NCBI RefSeq assembly: GCF_003952165.1
Contig: NZ_RXFT01000014.1
Span: forward strand, 1 to 64,000
DNA length: 64,000 nucleotides
Direction: 5' to 3'
Source: Variovorax guangxiensis
GTDB lineage: Bacteria > Pseudomonadota > Gammaproteobacteria > Burkholderiales > Burkholderiaceae_C
The notes beneath the pieces are model-generated. The model was not told where the DNA came from. It saw only the letters and a list, made by a program, of their open reading frames with translations, and did not search any database. Numbering within the stretch: position 1 is the stretch's first letter; each line of letters starts with the position of its first letter. Positions 1 to 11,689 of the stretch are shown piece after piece. The position numbers and the translations under genes are program-made.

Positions 1-1
1 G

Positions 2-733
2 CTAGATCAGCCGCTGCCCGCCGTCGCTGTGGATCGTCTCGCCCGTGGCGAAATCGTTCTCCATGAGGTAGAGGTAGGCGCGCGCGAGGTCCGCCGGTGT
101 CGCAAGCCTTCCGGCCGGCAGGCGTGCGGCCATCTCGGCATGGAAGCCCGTCTTGGCTGCTCCCACCATCTCGTCCCACATCGGCGTATCGATCCATCCC
201 GGCGAGACGATGTTCACCCGCGTCGGGGCCAGTTCGAGCGCGAGGGCGCGTGCGAAGTAGCTGAAAGATCCCGCGATCGCCGAGACCACGGCGCCGCCGG
301 GGACCGGCGGACGGTCCTTGTTGATGCCCGAGGTGAAGATCATGGAACCTCCGGGCCTCAGGGTCCGGCCTGCATGCTTCGCGAGCACGACCGCCCCGCC
401 GAGCTTGCTCGCCAAGAAACCGTGGACCGCCTCGATGTCGATGCGGCCGATGGGATCGGCCGGCGGCGGCGTCCCGGCGGTCGAGACGAGATGATCGAAC
501 GGGCCTATCTCATCGAACATGCGGGCGACCCCGGCCTCGTCCGCCATGTCGACGGCGAGGCTTCTCACGCACGGGCCGCCACCGAGGCGCTGCCCGGCCG
601 CCCGCAGCTTGTCGATGGACCGGCCAACCACCACCGCGTGGGCGCCCTTGTCGAGGACCGCCGCCGCAACCCCCAGGCCGATGCCGGAACTGCCCCCGAC
701 AACGACCACCGTCTGACCCTTGAGTGCCGACAT
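2..733 (-). CDS. SDR-family protein lacking the usual Tyr/Lys pair
   Basis: 243-residue Rossmann-fold protein of the short-chain dehydrogenase/reductase family, presumably cytoplasmic. The N-terminal nucleotide-binding motif GGSSGIG (about residues 13-19) is intact, and the SPGWIDTP stretch after the active-site helix is typical. Where classical SDRs have YxxxK, aligning back from ALALELAP gives VSAIA, so both catalytic Tyr and Lys seem replaced; a Ser is present in FTSG. It may therefore not be a conventional oxidoreductase. It lies 36 bases downstream of the VOC gene on the same strand, probably one operon divergent from the LysR gene. Substrate unknown. The stop codon is at positions 2-4, so the gene is complete. 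Confidence 0.85.
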   Translation of the reverse strand: MSALKGQTVVVVGGSSGIGLGVAAAVLDKGAHAVVVGRSIDKLRAAGQRLGGGPCVRSLAVDMADEAGVARMFDEIGPFDHLVSTAGTPPPADPIGRIDIEAVHGFLASKLGGAVVLAKHAGRTLRPGGSMIFTSGINKDRPPVPGGAVVSAIAGSFSYFARALALELAPTRVNIVSPGWIDTPMWDEMVGAAKTGFHAEMAARLPAGRLATPADLARAYLYLMENDFATGETIHSDGGQRLI

Positions 734-769
734 GAAGTGCTCCTGTTCTTCGAGAATCGAATGGATGGC

Positions 770-1255
770 TCAGGCGTTGCCCGCGTAGGCCGCTTCCAGA
801 TCCGCGATGACGATGCGGCCCATGCCGTACATCGCCTGCCGCACTCGGTCCGCCTTGTCGCGGTCCGGATCGGCCATCAGGCGCAGCGTGATCTCGGGGA
901 TGACCTGCCAGTGGACGCCGTACCTGTCCTGCAGCCAGCCGCAGGCTTTCTGCGCGCCGCCGCCCGCGCTCAGCGCGTTCCAGTAGTAATCCGTCTCGTC
1001 CTGGTCCTTGGTCTCGATGTACAGCGAAAGCCGCTCGTTGAAGGGAGCGCGCGGCCCGGCATTGAGGGCCGTGAACCGCAGTCCTTCCAGTTCGAAGTCG
1101 AAGGTGGCGATAGGGACCGTCCTGTGCGTGCCGGAAACCCAGTCTGTCAGCGCCACGGTGTCGAGCGCCTTCGCGTTCCTGAACACCGAGACATAGAAAT
1201 CCCGGGCTTCCCTTGCCTGCGTATCGAACCAGAGGAATGGATGAATGGTGGCCAT
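770..1255 (-). CDS. VOC/PhnB-like (glyoxalase-fold) protein
   Basis: 161-residue protein starting MATIHPFLWF, matching the PhnB / '3-demethylubiquinone methyltransferase-like' branch of the vicinal oxygen chelate fold, with the typical FYVSVF, LNAGP and DRYGVHWQVIP stretches. The ATG at 1255 was chosen because it gives the standard family N-terminus; an open frame upstream runs into the divergent LysR gene and encodes nothing family-like. It leads a two-gene unit with the SDR gene downstream and probably answers to the divergently transcribed LysR regulator. Members of this branch are rarely assigned a reaction, and none is inferred here. Confidence 0.85.
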   Translation of the reverse strand: MATIHPFLWFDTQAREARDFYVSVFRNAKALDTVALTDWVSGTHRTVPIATFDFELEGLRFTALNAGPRAPFNERLSLYIETKDQDETDYYWNALSAGGGAQKACGWLQDRYGVHWQVIPEITLRLMADPDRDKADRVRQAMYGMGRIVIADLEAAYAGNA

Positions 1256-1336
1256 GGCGCTCCTTTGAGGTTTGTTCACAAAATGTGAAGCAATTCTGGT
1301 CACGCGGCTCTGGACAGACAAACCATGATTTGGCAA

Positions 1337-1349
1337 TGATCTGTGATCA
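1337..1349. promoter_or_regulatory. Perfect T-N11-A palindrome, putative LysR box
   Basis: TGATCTGTGATCA is a perfect 5+3+5 palindrome and fits the T-N11-A form of LysR-type operators. It lies in the 115-base gap between the VOC start (1255) and the LysR start (1371), 21 bases upstream of the LysR ATG. Autoregulation and control of the VOC/SDR operon is the natural inference. Confidence 0.55.
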
Positions 1350-1370
1350 GAACTCACGAATGATCGACCC

Positions 1371-2270
1371 ATGTCACGTCGCCTGCCTCCACTGAGCCCT
1401 CTGCCGTGCTTCGATGCGGCGGCCAGGCACCTGAGCTTTTCCAAGGCGGCCGAAGAGCTCAGCATCACGCCGGGTGCGGTGAGCCGGGCGATCAAGAACC
1501 TCGAGGATCAGCTCGACCTGCGGCTGTTCGAGCGCGAAACGCGCTCGGTGCGCCTGACGGCCGTCGGTGAGTCCTATGCGCAGGCGGTCCGGGCGGCGCT
1601 CGACCAGCTGGCGGCGGCCACCGCCGTCGCCACGGCCAGGCGTTCGGACCTGACGCTCAATGTGAGTACCTCGGATGGCTTCGCTGGCAAGTGGCTCGTG
1701 CCGCGCCTGTACCGGTTTCGCAAGGCGCAGGGCGACATCGACGTGCGGGTCTCCACCACGGGAACGCTGACCAGCTTCCTGGGCGATGGCATCGACATCG
1801 CCATCCGCTATGGCGGCGGAAAGTACCCGGGGCTGAGTTCGGAGTTCCTGGCCGACGAGGAGGTGTTTCCGGTGTGCAGTCCCCGGCTGCTCAAAGGCGC
1901 GCAGCCGCTGCGCACGCCCGAGGACCTTGGCAGGCACACACTGATCCGCGACAGCTACCCGATCGACTGGAAGGCCTGGCTGTCCAGCGCCGGCGTCGAG
2001 GGTGTCGACGCGCAGCGCGGGCTGGCTTTCGACTCCTACACCTTCGCCATCGAAGCGGCGGTGCAGGGAGAGGGCGTGGCGCTCGGGCGGACCATGCTGG
2101 TGGCGGACGATCTCGCTGCGGGCAGGCTGGTGCGTCCTTTCAGGCACGCGTTGAAAGCCTATGCCAGCTTCTATCTCGTCTATCCCCCGGAAGCGATCCG
2201 TCAGCGCAAGATCAAGGCGTTCCGGGATTGGCTCTTCGGGGAAATCGCGCCGCAGCGAGGCAGAGCCTGA
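1371..2270 (+). CDS. LysR-type transcriptional regulator (GcvA-like)
   Basis: 299 residues. The N-terminal winged helix-turn-helix carries FSKAAEELSITPGAVSRAIKNLE (split here as FSKAAEELS and ITPGAVSRAIKNLE), followed by LFERETRSVRLTAVGE, as in the GcvA/AmpR branch of LysR proteins. The remaining two-thirds is the LysR substrate-binding domain. The effector is unknown. Transcribed away from the VOC/SDR pair, with a perfect palindrome in the shared gap, so it most likely controls that pair and itself. Confidence 0.93.
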   Translation: MSRRLPPLSPLPCFDAAARHLSFSKAAEELSITPGAVSRAIKNLEDQLDLRLFERETRSVRLTAVGESYAQAVRAALDQLAAATAVATARRSDLTLNVSTSDGFAGKWLVPRLYRFRKAQGDIDVRVSTTGTLTSFLGDGIDIAIRYGGGKYPGLSSEFLADEEVFPVCSPRLLKGAQPLRTPEDLGRHTLIRDSYPIDWKAWLSSAGVEGVDAQRGLAFDSYTFAIEAAVQGEGVALGRTMLVADDLAAGRLVRPFRHALKAYASFYLVYPPEAIRQRKIKAFRDWLFGEIAPQRGRA

Positions 2271-2457
2271 CCGTCGGCTGCCCGACAGCTTCTCACTCCG
2301 CCTTCGCGGCGGCTCCGGTTGGCTTCGCGCCTTCGAAGCCACCAGCGCGGTTCTGACGGCGGCGGAAAGCCGATGACGGCGGACATGCTGGCGCAGAGCC
2401 GATGGAACTCGGCGCGATACTTGCGGTCCCACGCTGCCGCCGCCTTCCTTCCCTCCG

Positions 2458-2988
2458 ATGCCCGACGTGCGTTTCCCTTCCTTCTCGATCCTTCTTCGTG
2501 CGTTCACCCTGAGCGCGACCCTTCTCGCTGCAGGCGCCCTGCACGCGCAGGCCCTGCCGCCCGGCGTGCGGCTGGGCATGTCGGCCGAGGAACTGCAGGC
2601 CGCGCTGCCCGCCGCCGAGCGCGTGCCGAGGCCGCAGCGCCTGGGCGGCGGCCTCGTCGGCTCGTGGCGCGCGGCGCCTGTGGAGATGGCCGGCCTGCTG
2701 TTCGAGCCGACCTTCTTCTTCGCGGCCTCGGAGCTGCGGCGTGTCGAGTACGTGGCCTCGGTCCAGTCCACGCCCGACGGCGGCTCGGCGGCCTTCGCGG
2801 CGCTGGTGCAGTGGGGCCGGGGCGTTTTCGGCAACGAGCTGGCGTCGCGCGACCCCGGCAGCGCGTACGCCGCATGGGCGAGCAACGACACCGACATCTA
2901 CGTGCAGCAGCAGGCCGGCGATCCGCGCAGGGCGAGCGTGCGGCTGGTCTACAAGGCGCGGCAGCTGCGCGACGGCAGCGAGCTCTGA
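2458..2988 (+). CDS. Exported protein of unknown function
   Basis: 176 residues with a clear Sec signal peptide: a hydrophobic run through LLRAFTLSATLLAAGALHAQA with likely cleavage after HAQ or AQA near residue 32. The mature part, starting LPPGVRLGMSAEELQAALP, resembles small periplasmic proteins that begin with a 'GMS..EL...P' segment, but I do not recognise a named family. The 187 bases upstream, after the LysR gene, hold only a weak short hairpin near 2298-2312. It runs convergent to the histidine kinase gene that ends at 3028. Confidence 0.7.
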   Translation: MPDVRFPSFSILLRAFTLSATLLAAGALHAQALPPGVRLGMSAEELQAALPAAERVPRPQRLGGGLVGSWRAAPVEMAGLLFEPTFFFAASELRRVEYVASVQSTPDGGSAAFAALVQWGRGVFGNELASRDPGSAYAAWASNDTDIYVQQQAGDPRRASVRLVYKARQLRDGSEL

Positions 2989-3027
2989 GCGCGGCTTTCG
3001 CGCGGCTTCGCCTGTGCCGCTGTTTCG

Positions 3028-4586
<1,559 letters not shown>

Positions 4587-4590
<4 letters not shown>

Positions 4591-6068
4591 GGTGGAACGG
4601 CCGACACGCCGTCGATCGGTACGGGCACCCCCGTCAGGATGCCCCTGAAGCGGCGCAACGGCTCGCCCACGTTGAGCCCGTTGTGGTCCATCGAGAAGGC
4701 GCGGATCGAACGCTCGTGCACGCCACCGCGCTTCTTGAGCACCGAGATCGCCTGGTGCACCTCGCCATCGGATTCGAAGTAGCGCAGCAGCACGACCGCG
4801 TCGGCGAGGTAGCTGGCGTCCACCGGTGTCTGCATCTGCATGCCGACGAGCCCGTGCTGGGCGCCCACCAGCAGCGTCGCCACGCCGGACTGGCCGAGGT
4901 AGGTGAGCAGCTCATGCAGGTGCACGATCAGGAAGCGCTCGTCGGGCATCGCGTTGAGGTAGCCGTTGAGGCTGTCGATCACCACCACCGCCGCCGAATG
5001 CCGCGTGACCGCGAGCCTGATCTCGTGCACCAGCTCGCCGGGCGAGAGTTCGGCCGGGTCGATCTGCTTGATGCGGATCAGGCCCGATGCAAGGTGCGGC
5101 TCGATCTCCATGCCCAGCCCCATGCACCGCGTGCGCAGCGTATTGATGCTTTCGTCGAAGATGAAGAGCGCGGAGCTCTCGCCCCGCTGGGCTGCCGCGA
5201 TGGCGAACTGCACCGCCAGCGACGACTTGCCGGTGCCCGGAGCGCCGACGAAGAGCGTGCTCGTGCCTTTCTCGAGGCCGCCGCCGAGCAGTGCGTCGAG
5301 CTTGTCGATGCCGCTGGGCAGCTTGGTCAGCGTCATTTCGCGCGAATGCTCGGCCGCCACCAGCCGCGGAAATACATGCAGGCCGCCGCGCTCGATCTTG
5401 TAGTCGTGGTAGCCGCCGCGGAACGACTGGCCGCGGTACTTCACAACCAGCAGGCGGCGGCGAGCCGCGCCGTAGTCGGAATTGGACTGCTCCAGCCGCA
5501 GCACCGCGTGCGCGATGCTCTGCACCTGCAGGTCGTGCTCGGTGGCCGTCATGTCGTCGAGAAGCACCACGGTGCACTGGCGTCCCGCGAAGAACTGCTT
5601 GAGCGCCAGGATCTGGCGCCGGTAGCGCAGCGAGTTGCCCGAGAGCAGGCGCAGTTCGGAGAGCGAATCGAACACCACGCGCGAAGGCTTGAGGGTTTCC
5701 ACGTCGCCGAGGATGCGCAGCGTGGTCTCGCTGAGCTCCATCTCGGACGGGTGAAACATGGTGTATTGCTCTTCGGGCTGCAGCGCATCCTGGGTGGGCA
5801 GCATCTCGCGGATGTGGATCGCCGAGAGATCCCATCCGTGCGAGGCGGCCACGCCGCGCAGTTCGGTTTCGGTTTCCGACAGCGTGACGTAGAGCACCGA
5901 CTCGCCCGCGCTCACGCCCTCCAGCAGGAACTGCAGGGCAATGGTGGTCTTGCCCGCGCCGGGCATGCCTTCCAGCAGGTAGAGGCGGTTGGGTTCCAGG
6001 CCTCCTCCCAGCACATCGTTCAGGCCTGGTACGCCGGTGCTGAGGGGGCCGCTGGCGTTCGGCTCCAT
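4587..6068 (-). CDS. KaiC-like tandem RecA-type ATPase
   Basis: 493 residues with two KaiC domains, close in length to cyanobacterial KaiC. Walker A motifs are GMPGAGKTT (34-42) and GAPGTGKSS (275-283); Walker B-like strands are RVVFDSL (130-136) and VVVIDSL (361-367); DES (305-307) is the second domain's catalytic-Glu region. At the position of the KaiC phosphosites (Ser-Thr in Synechococcus) I align Ser419-Tyr420 in VDASYLADAVVLLRYF, so an SY version. It is the first gene of a two-gene unit with the hybrid kinase, overlapping ATGA. No KaiA or KaiB lies in the window. In non-cyanobacterial groups such proteins are linked to stress or signalling; a clock role is not implied. Confidence 0.93.
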
Positions 6069-6338
6069 CGTCGTTCTCCATGAAACATGCGGACACTCAT
6101 TCCATCATGGAGCGTTTGAAAATGCATGCGCGCCGCGCCAGCCGGGAGGCCAAGCCCATGTCGGCGGCGATCCCTTTGCACATTGCGGTAGGGGTGGTGC
6201 GAGGCAGAGGCGTTGTCCTGCACGCCGTGTCGGAACTGTCCGGTTGGCGCGCGGTGCGCGGCAAAGAGACTGCGGCGTCTGCTTCCTTCTTTCTTTCGTT
6301 CAACCCCAGACATTTCACTCATTGCCCAGGAGACGACG

Positions 6339-6518
6339 ATGCCCGATGACAGCGAGATCCGCATTCCGCAAGACGACGAACGCATCGACGTCACCGACCT
6401 GAAGGAGGTCGACTACTGGACCCGCTGGTTCGGCGTGAGCGAGGCCAGGCTGCGCACCGCCGTGGCATCGGCCGGCACGCACAGGGACGACCTGCGGATC
6501 TATCTCGGGCTGCCCTGA
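6339..6518 (+). CDS. Small DUF3606-type protein
   Basis: 59-residue acidic protein starting MPDDSEIRIP, with VDYWTRWFGVSEARLRTAV typical of DUF3606 small proteins found in many Proteobacteria. The start has a purine-rich GGAGACGACG stretch just upstream. It is divergent from the KaiC-like gene (start 6068) and convergent with ureG (end 6562). Function unknown; the family often appears near stress genes. The preceding 270 bases (6069-6338) hold no convincing gene and presumably carry the promoters of this gene and the KaiC operon. Confidence 0.75.
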   Translation: MPDDSEIRIPQDDERIDVTDLKEVDYWTRWFGVSEARLRTAVASAGTHRDDLRIYLGLP

Positions 6519-6561
6519 CCGCTGCCGAAGCGGCGGGCGCCATGCCTCGGGCCCTTGGACC

Positions 6562-7215
6562 TCAGGCTGCTGCGGCCAGCATGCCCTTCTGCTCGATGAA
6601 CGCGACCACTTCGGCTACGCCCGAGAGCGTCTTGAGGTTCGTCATCACGTAGGGCCGCTGGCGGCGCATGCGCTGCGTGTCCTGCTCCATCACGTCGAGA
6701 TTGGCGCCCACGTAGGGCGCGAGGTCGGTCTTGTTGATCACGAAGAGGTCGCTCTTGGTGATGCCGGGGCCGCCCTTGCGCGGGATCTTCTCGCCGGCCG
6801 CCACGTCGATCACGTAGATGGTGAGGTCCGACAGCTCGGGGCTGAAGGTGGCCGCGAGGTTGTCGCCGCCCGATTCGACGAACACCACGTCGGCGTCCGG
6901 AAAGTCTTCCAGCATGCGGTCGATGGCCTCGAGGTTGATCGAGGCGTCTTCGCGGATTGCCGTGTGCGGGCAGCCGCCCGTCTCCACGCCCATGATGCGC
7001 TCGGCCGGCAGCGCGCCGGCCACCGTCAGCAGGCGCTGGTCTTCCTTGGTGTAGATGTCGTTGGTGATCGCGATCAGGTCGTACTTGTCGCGCATCGCCT
7101 TGCAGAGCATCTCGAGCAGGGTGGTCTTGCCGGAGCCGACCGGGCCGCCGATGCCCACGCGCAGGGGCGGAAGTCTCTTGGTGCGGTTGGGAATGTGGTG
7201 CAGGGCGGAGGTCAT
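6562..7215 (-). CDS. ureG: Urease accessory GTPase UreG
   Basis: 217 residues, SIMIBI-class GTPase that drives nickel insertion into urease with UreD, UreF and UreE. P-loop GGPVGSGKTTL lies near residues 23-33; the CPH nickel-binding motif (GGCPHTAIREDAS) and ESGGDNLAATFSPEL, NKTDLAPYVGA are textbook UreG. Last gene of the urease cluster, 16 bases after ureF. Confidence 0.98.
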   Translation of the reverse strand: MTSALHHIPNRTKRLPPLRVGIGGPVGSGKTTLLEMLCKAMRDKYDLIAITNDIYTKEDQRLLTVAGALPAERIMGVETGGCPHTAIREDASINLEAIDRMLEDFPDADVVFVESGGDNLAATFSPELSDLTIYVIDVAAGEKIPRKGGPGITKSDLFVINKTDLAPYVGANLDVMEQDTQRMRRQRPYVMTNLKTLSGVAEVVAFIEQKGMLAAAA

Positions 7216-7231
7216 GAGGATGGTGCTCGGT

Positions 7232-7900
7232 TCAGCTTCGGAAGAGGCGGGAATATTGTGTTTCGTGGCGAGCCGACAGCACCGCCAGCAGGGGCGCGAA
7301 GGCCTGGCGCTCGTTGTCGCCCAAGGCCATCGCGCGGGTCACGGCATCGGGAATCTCCTGCGCCAGCCGGCCCAGGATGCGCTGGCCCGCGCTCTGGCCC
7401 AGCGGCACGGCCTTGACCGCGGCGGCGACCATGTTCTCGGCCCAGCCGAAGGCGAAGGCCAGGCAGCCGTCGTGCGCCGTGGCGCCCGCGCGGCTGGCGG
7501 CGAAGGCGAATGCGACGGGGTAGCTCGCACCCAGCTCGGCGAAGACTTCCGCCGTATCGGCGTGGTGCAGCTTCAGCCATTCGACGAAGGAGCGGCCCAT
7601 CTGCTCGGTCTGCAGCAGGAACTCGGCCGACTCGCGGGTGGCCATCACCCAATCGTTGAGCGCACGGATGCGCGGCATGTCGCCGGCGCTCCAGGCCGCG
7701 ATGGCCTGCGCGCAGACGGCGAGGTCGCCGCGCGCGAAGCTCAGGTGCAGCTGGTCGGAGATCCACTCGGCCGCGCGCGGTTCGGTGTCGATGCCGGCCC
7801 ATTCGACGGCGGCCTCGACGCCCTCGGAGTACGAGAAGCCGCCGACCGGCAGCGCGGGCGAGGCGAGCCAGATCAGCTGCAGGAGGCTTTGGGCGGACAC
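7232..7900 (-). CDS. ureF: Urease accessory protein UreF
   Basis: 222 residues in a GTG-initiated frame that starts SAQSLLQLIWLASPALPVGGF after the initiator. This GTG lies four bases after the ureE stop and gives the family N-terminus; the frame stays open further upstream but only through the antisense of the His-rich ureE tail, so a longer start is unlikely. FSYSEGVE, FARGDLAVC and the C-terminal LLAVLSARHETQYSRLF are UreF hallmarks. Helical protein that bridges UreD and UreG on the apo-urease complex. Confidence 0.95.
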   Translation of the reverse strand: MSAQSLLQLIWLASPALPVGGFSYSEGVEAAVEWAGIDTEPRAAEWISDQLHLSFARGDLAVCAQAIAAWSAGDMPRIRALNDWVMATRESAEFLLQTEQMGRSFVEWLKLHHADTAEVFAELGASYPVAFAFAASRAGATAHDGCLAFAFGWAENMVAAAVKAVPLGQSAGQRILGRLAQEIPDAVTRAMALGDNERQAFAPLLAVLSARHETQYSRLFRS

Positions 7901-7904
7901 GTCG

Positions 7905-8522
7905 TCAGTGGGAGTGACCGTGATGCCCGTGGCCGTGATCGTGGCCGTGGCCATCGTGGTCGTCCAGCAGCTCCGGCGCGAGCACCAGCGGCTTCGGGCC
8001 GCTGCCGTGGGCATGCGGGTGACCGTGATCGTGCGAATGCCCGTGGTCGTGGCTGTGCGAATGCTCGTGCGATCCATACGCACCGCCCTCGGGCTCGAAG
8101 GCTTCTTCCACCGCCACGACGATCAGGTGCATTGAGCGAAGCATGTCGGCCAGCACGTGGTCGGGCTCGATCTTCAGGTGGTCGGGCTTCAGCTCGATGG
8201 GCACGTGCCGGTTGCCCAGGTGGTAGGCCGCGCGCGTCAGGTCGAAGGGCGTGCCGTGGGCGGTGCAGTGCGTGATGCGAAGCACCGGCTGCGGCGCCGC
8301 GATCACGCGCACCAGCGAGCCGTCCTCGGCCACCAGCACGTCGCCGCCACGCACGAGCGTGCCGCGCGGCAGGAACACGCCGATCTGGCGGCCCTGCGAG
8401 TCGGTGGCGTCGAAGCGGCTCTTCTGGCGCACGTCCCAGTCGAGTTCGATGGTGGCTGCACGCTTGAGCAGCACGGGCGCGAGGCCGCGGCCCTGGGGCA
8501 TGAGTTTGTTGGCGGTGAGCAT
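7905..8522 (-). CDS. ureE: Urease nickel metallochaperone UreE with long His-rich tail
   Basis: 205 residues, longer than the roughly 150-160 of tail-poor UreE. The N-terminal peptide-binding domain (about 10-80) has RQKSRFDATDSQGR and the metal-binding domain has HLGNRHVPIEL and ADMLRSMHL. From about residue 150 the tail is dominated by His/Asp/Gly repeats (HEHSHSHDHGHSHDHGHPHAHG) and ends GHGHHGHSH, suited to storing several nickel ions. Lies 100 bases after ureC, whose product it helps to metallate. Confidence 0.96.
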   Translation of the reverse strand: MLTANKLMPQGRGLAPVLLKRAATIELDWDVRQKSRFDATDSQGRQIGVFLPRGTLVRGGDVLVAEDGSLVRVIAAPQPVLRITHCTAHGTPFDLTRAAYHLGNRHVPIELKPDHLKIEPDHVLADMLRSMHLIVVAVEEAFEPEGGAYGSHEHSHSHDHGHSHDHGHPHAHGSGPKPLVLAPELLDDHDGHGHDHGHGHHGHSH

Positions 8523-8622
8523 GATGCGAAAAAGGCGAAGAGGGCGTCCGCTGGGCGCCCGTTGGCTGGATGAATACCTTCGAGGATACGCAGCCTGTCA
8601 AGCAGCCGCGTTCCCCAGGGCT

Positions 8623-10340
<1,718 letters not shown>

Positions 10341-10341
<1 letters not shown>

Positions 10342-10646
10342 CAGAGTTTTCCTTGAACGAGGCCGCGAAAGCCGTAGACGATGCGATCGCCTGAGAAGTC
10401 GACCAGCTCGACCGTGCGCTGCTGGCCCGGCTCGAAGCGCACCGCGGCGCCCGAAGCAATGTTCAGCCGCATGCCGCGCGCGGCCTCGCGGTCGAAGCCG
10501 AGCGCGCCGTTGGTCTCGGCGAAGTGATAGTGCGAGCCGACCTGGATCGGCCGGTCGGCTGTGTTCTGCACCACCAGCGTGAGGGTGCGGCGGCCGGGGT
10601 TGAGCGTGTGCTCACCCTCGTCGGTGAAGAGTTCTCCGGGGATCAT
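10341..10646 (-). CDS. ureB: Urease beta subunit
   Basis: 101 residues, MIPGELFTDEGEHTLNPGR at the N-terminus followed by VGSHYHFAETN and the closing YGFRGLVQGKL, standard for UreB of three-subunit bacterial ureases. Structural subunit packed around UreC. Ten bases separate it from the ureJ stop, and its own stop overlaps the ureC start by one base. Confidence 0.98.
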
Positions 10647-10656
10647 GCCGGCCGCC

Positions 10657-11256
10657 TCAGATGGCCTGCGCCAGCAGCGTTGCGCCCAGGCCGACGACGG
10701 CGGCGCCGGCCACGCGCGGCAGCCATGCGTTGGCGTTGCGCAGCGCCCAGCCGACTGCGATGCCGGCGGCGTGCAGCAGCACGGTCGCGCAGACCATGCC
10801 GGCCAGCGTGAGGGCGGCGCCTTGCTCGCTCGCCAGTTCGTAGCCGTGCGCCACGCCGTGGAAGACAGCGAACACGCCCACCACCACCATCGCCGCCACG
10901 GCCGGCAGGCGCACGCGCGTGACCACCAGCAGGCCCAGCACCAGCAGCGAGGCCGCGATCATCGGCTCGACCGCCGGCAGCTGCACGCCGGCCAGCCCCG
11001 CCAGCGCGCCCGCGAGCAGCATGCCGGCGAAGGCCAGCGGCGCCCAGAGCAGGTCGGGCCAGGCGCGGCGCGCGGCCAGCGCGCTCCACAGGCCGACCGC
11101 GATCATCGCCGCGAGGTGGTCGGCGCCGGTCAGCGGGTGCATGAAGCCGGTGACGAAGCCGTGGTGCATGCCGCCGTCGACGCCGGTGTGGGCGCTGGCG
11201 GCCAAGGGCAGCAGGAGGGCGATCAGGGCAAGGGTCTTGGAGGTGCTGTGGCGCAT
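10657..11256 (-). CDS. ureJ: HupE/UreJ-family nickel permease
   Basis: 199 residues. A cleavable signal-like N-terminus (LALIALLLPLAASAHTG) exposes a His-containing start, followed by the HPLTGADHLAAM motif characteristic of HupE/UreJ metal permeases, then about six transmembrane segments including HGVAHGYEL. Inner-membrane protein, presumably taking up nickel for urease. It sits between ureA and ureB, 38 bases after ureA and 10 bases before ureB. Confidence 0.93.
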   Translation of the reverse strand: MRHSTSKTLALIALLLPLAASAHTGVDGGMHHGFVTGFMHPLTGADHLAAMIAVGLWSALAARRAWPDLLWAPLAFAGMLLAGALAGLAGVQLPAVEPMIAASLLVLGLLVVTRVRLPAVAAMVVVGVFAVFHGVAHGYELASEQGAALTLAGMVCATVLLHAAGIAVGWALRNANAWLPRVAGAAVVGLGATLLAQAI

Positions 11257-11294
11257 GGAAAAGTCCTTCTGTTCTTTCTCTTGTTCTTCGAATG

Positions 11295-11597
<303 letters not shown>

Positions 11598-11689
11598 GGG
11601 ATCGGCATCGGGTGGCGGGAGGAGGCGGCCATTATGGGCAAGCCGGCTTGTTTGCAACAGTCGTGCCTTGTCCGCCAAAAGCCGTATGG

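Noticed and set aside
2281..2320. Terminator hairpin after the LysR gene
   Set aside because: The stem is short and has no T tract, so it is not listed as a terminator.
6080..6349. Open frame between the KaiC-like gene and the DUF3606 gene
   Set aside because: Ends inside the DUF3606 start and lacks family features or a ribosome site.
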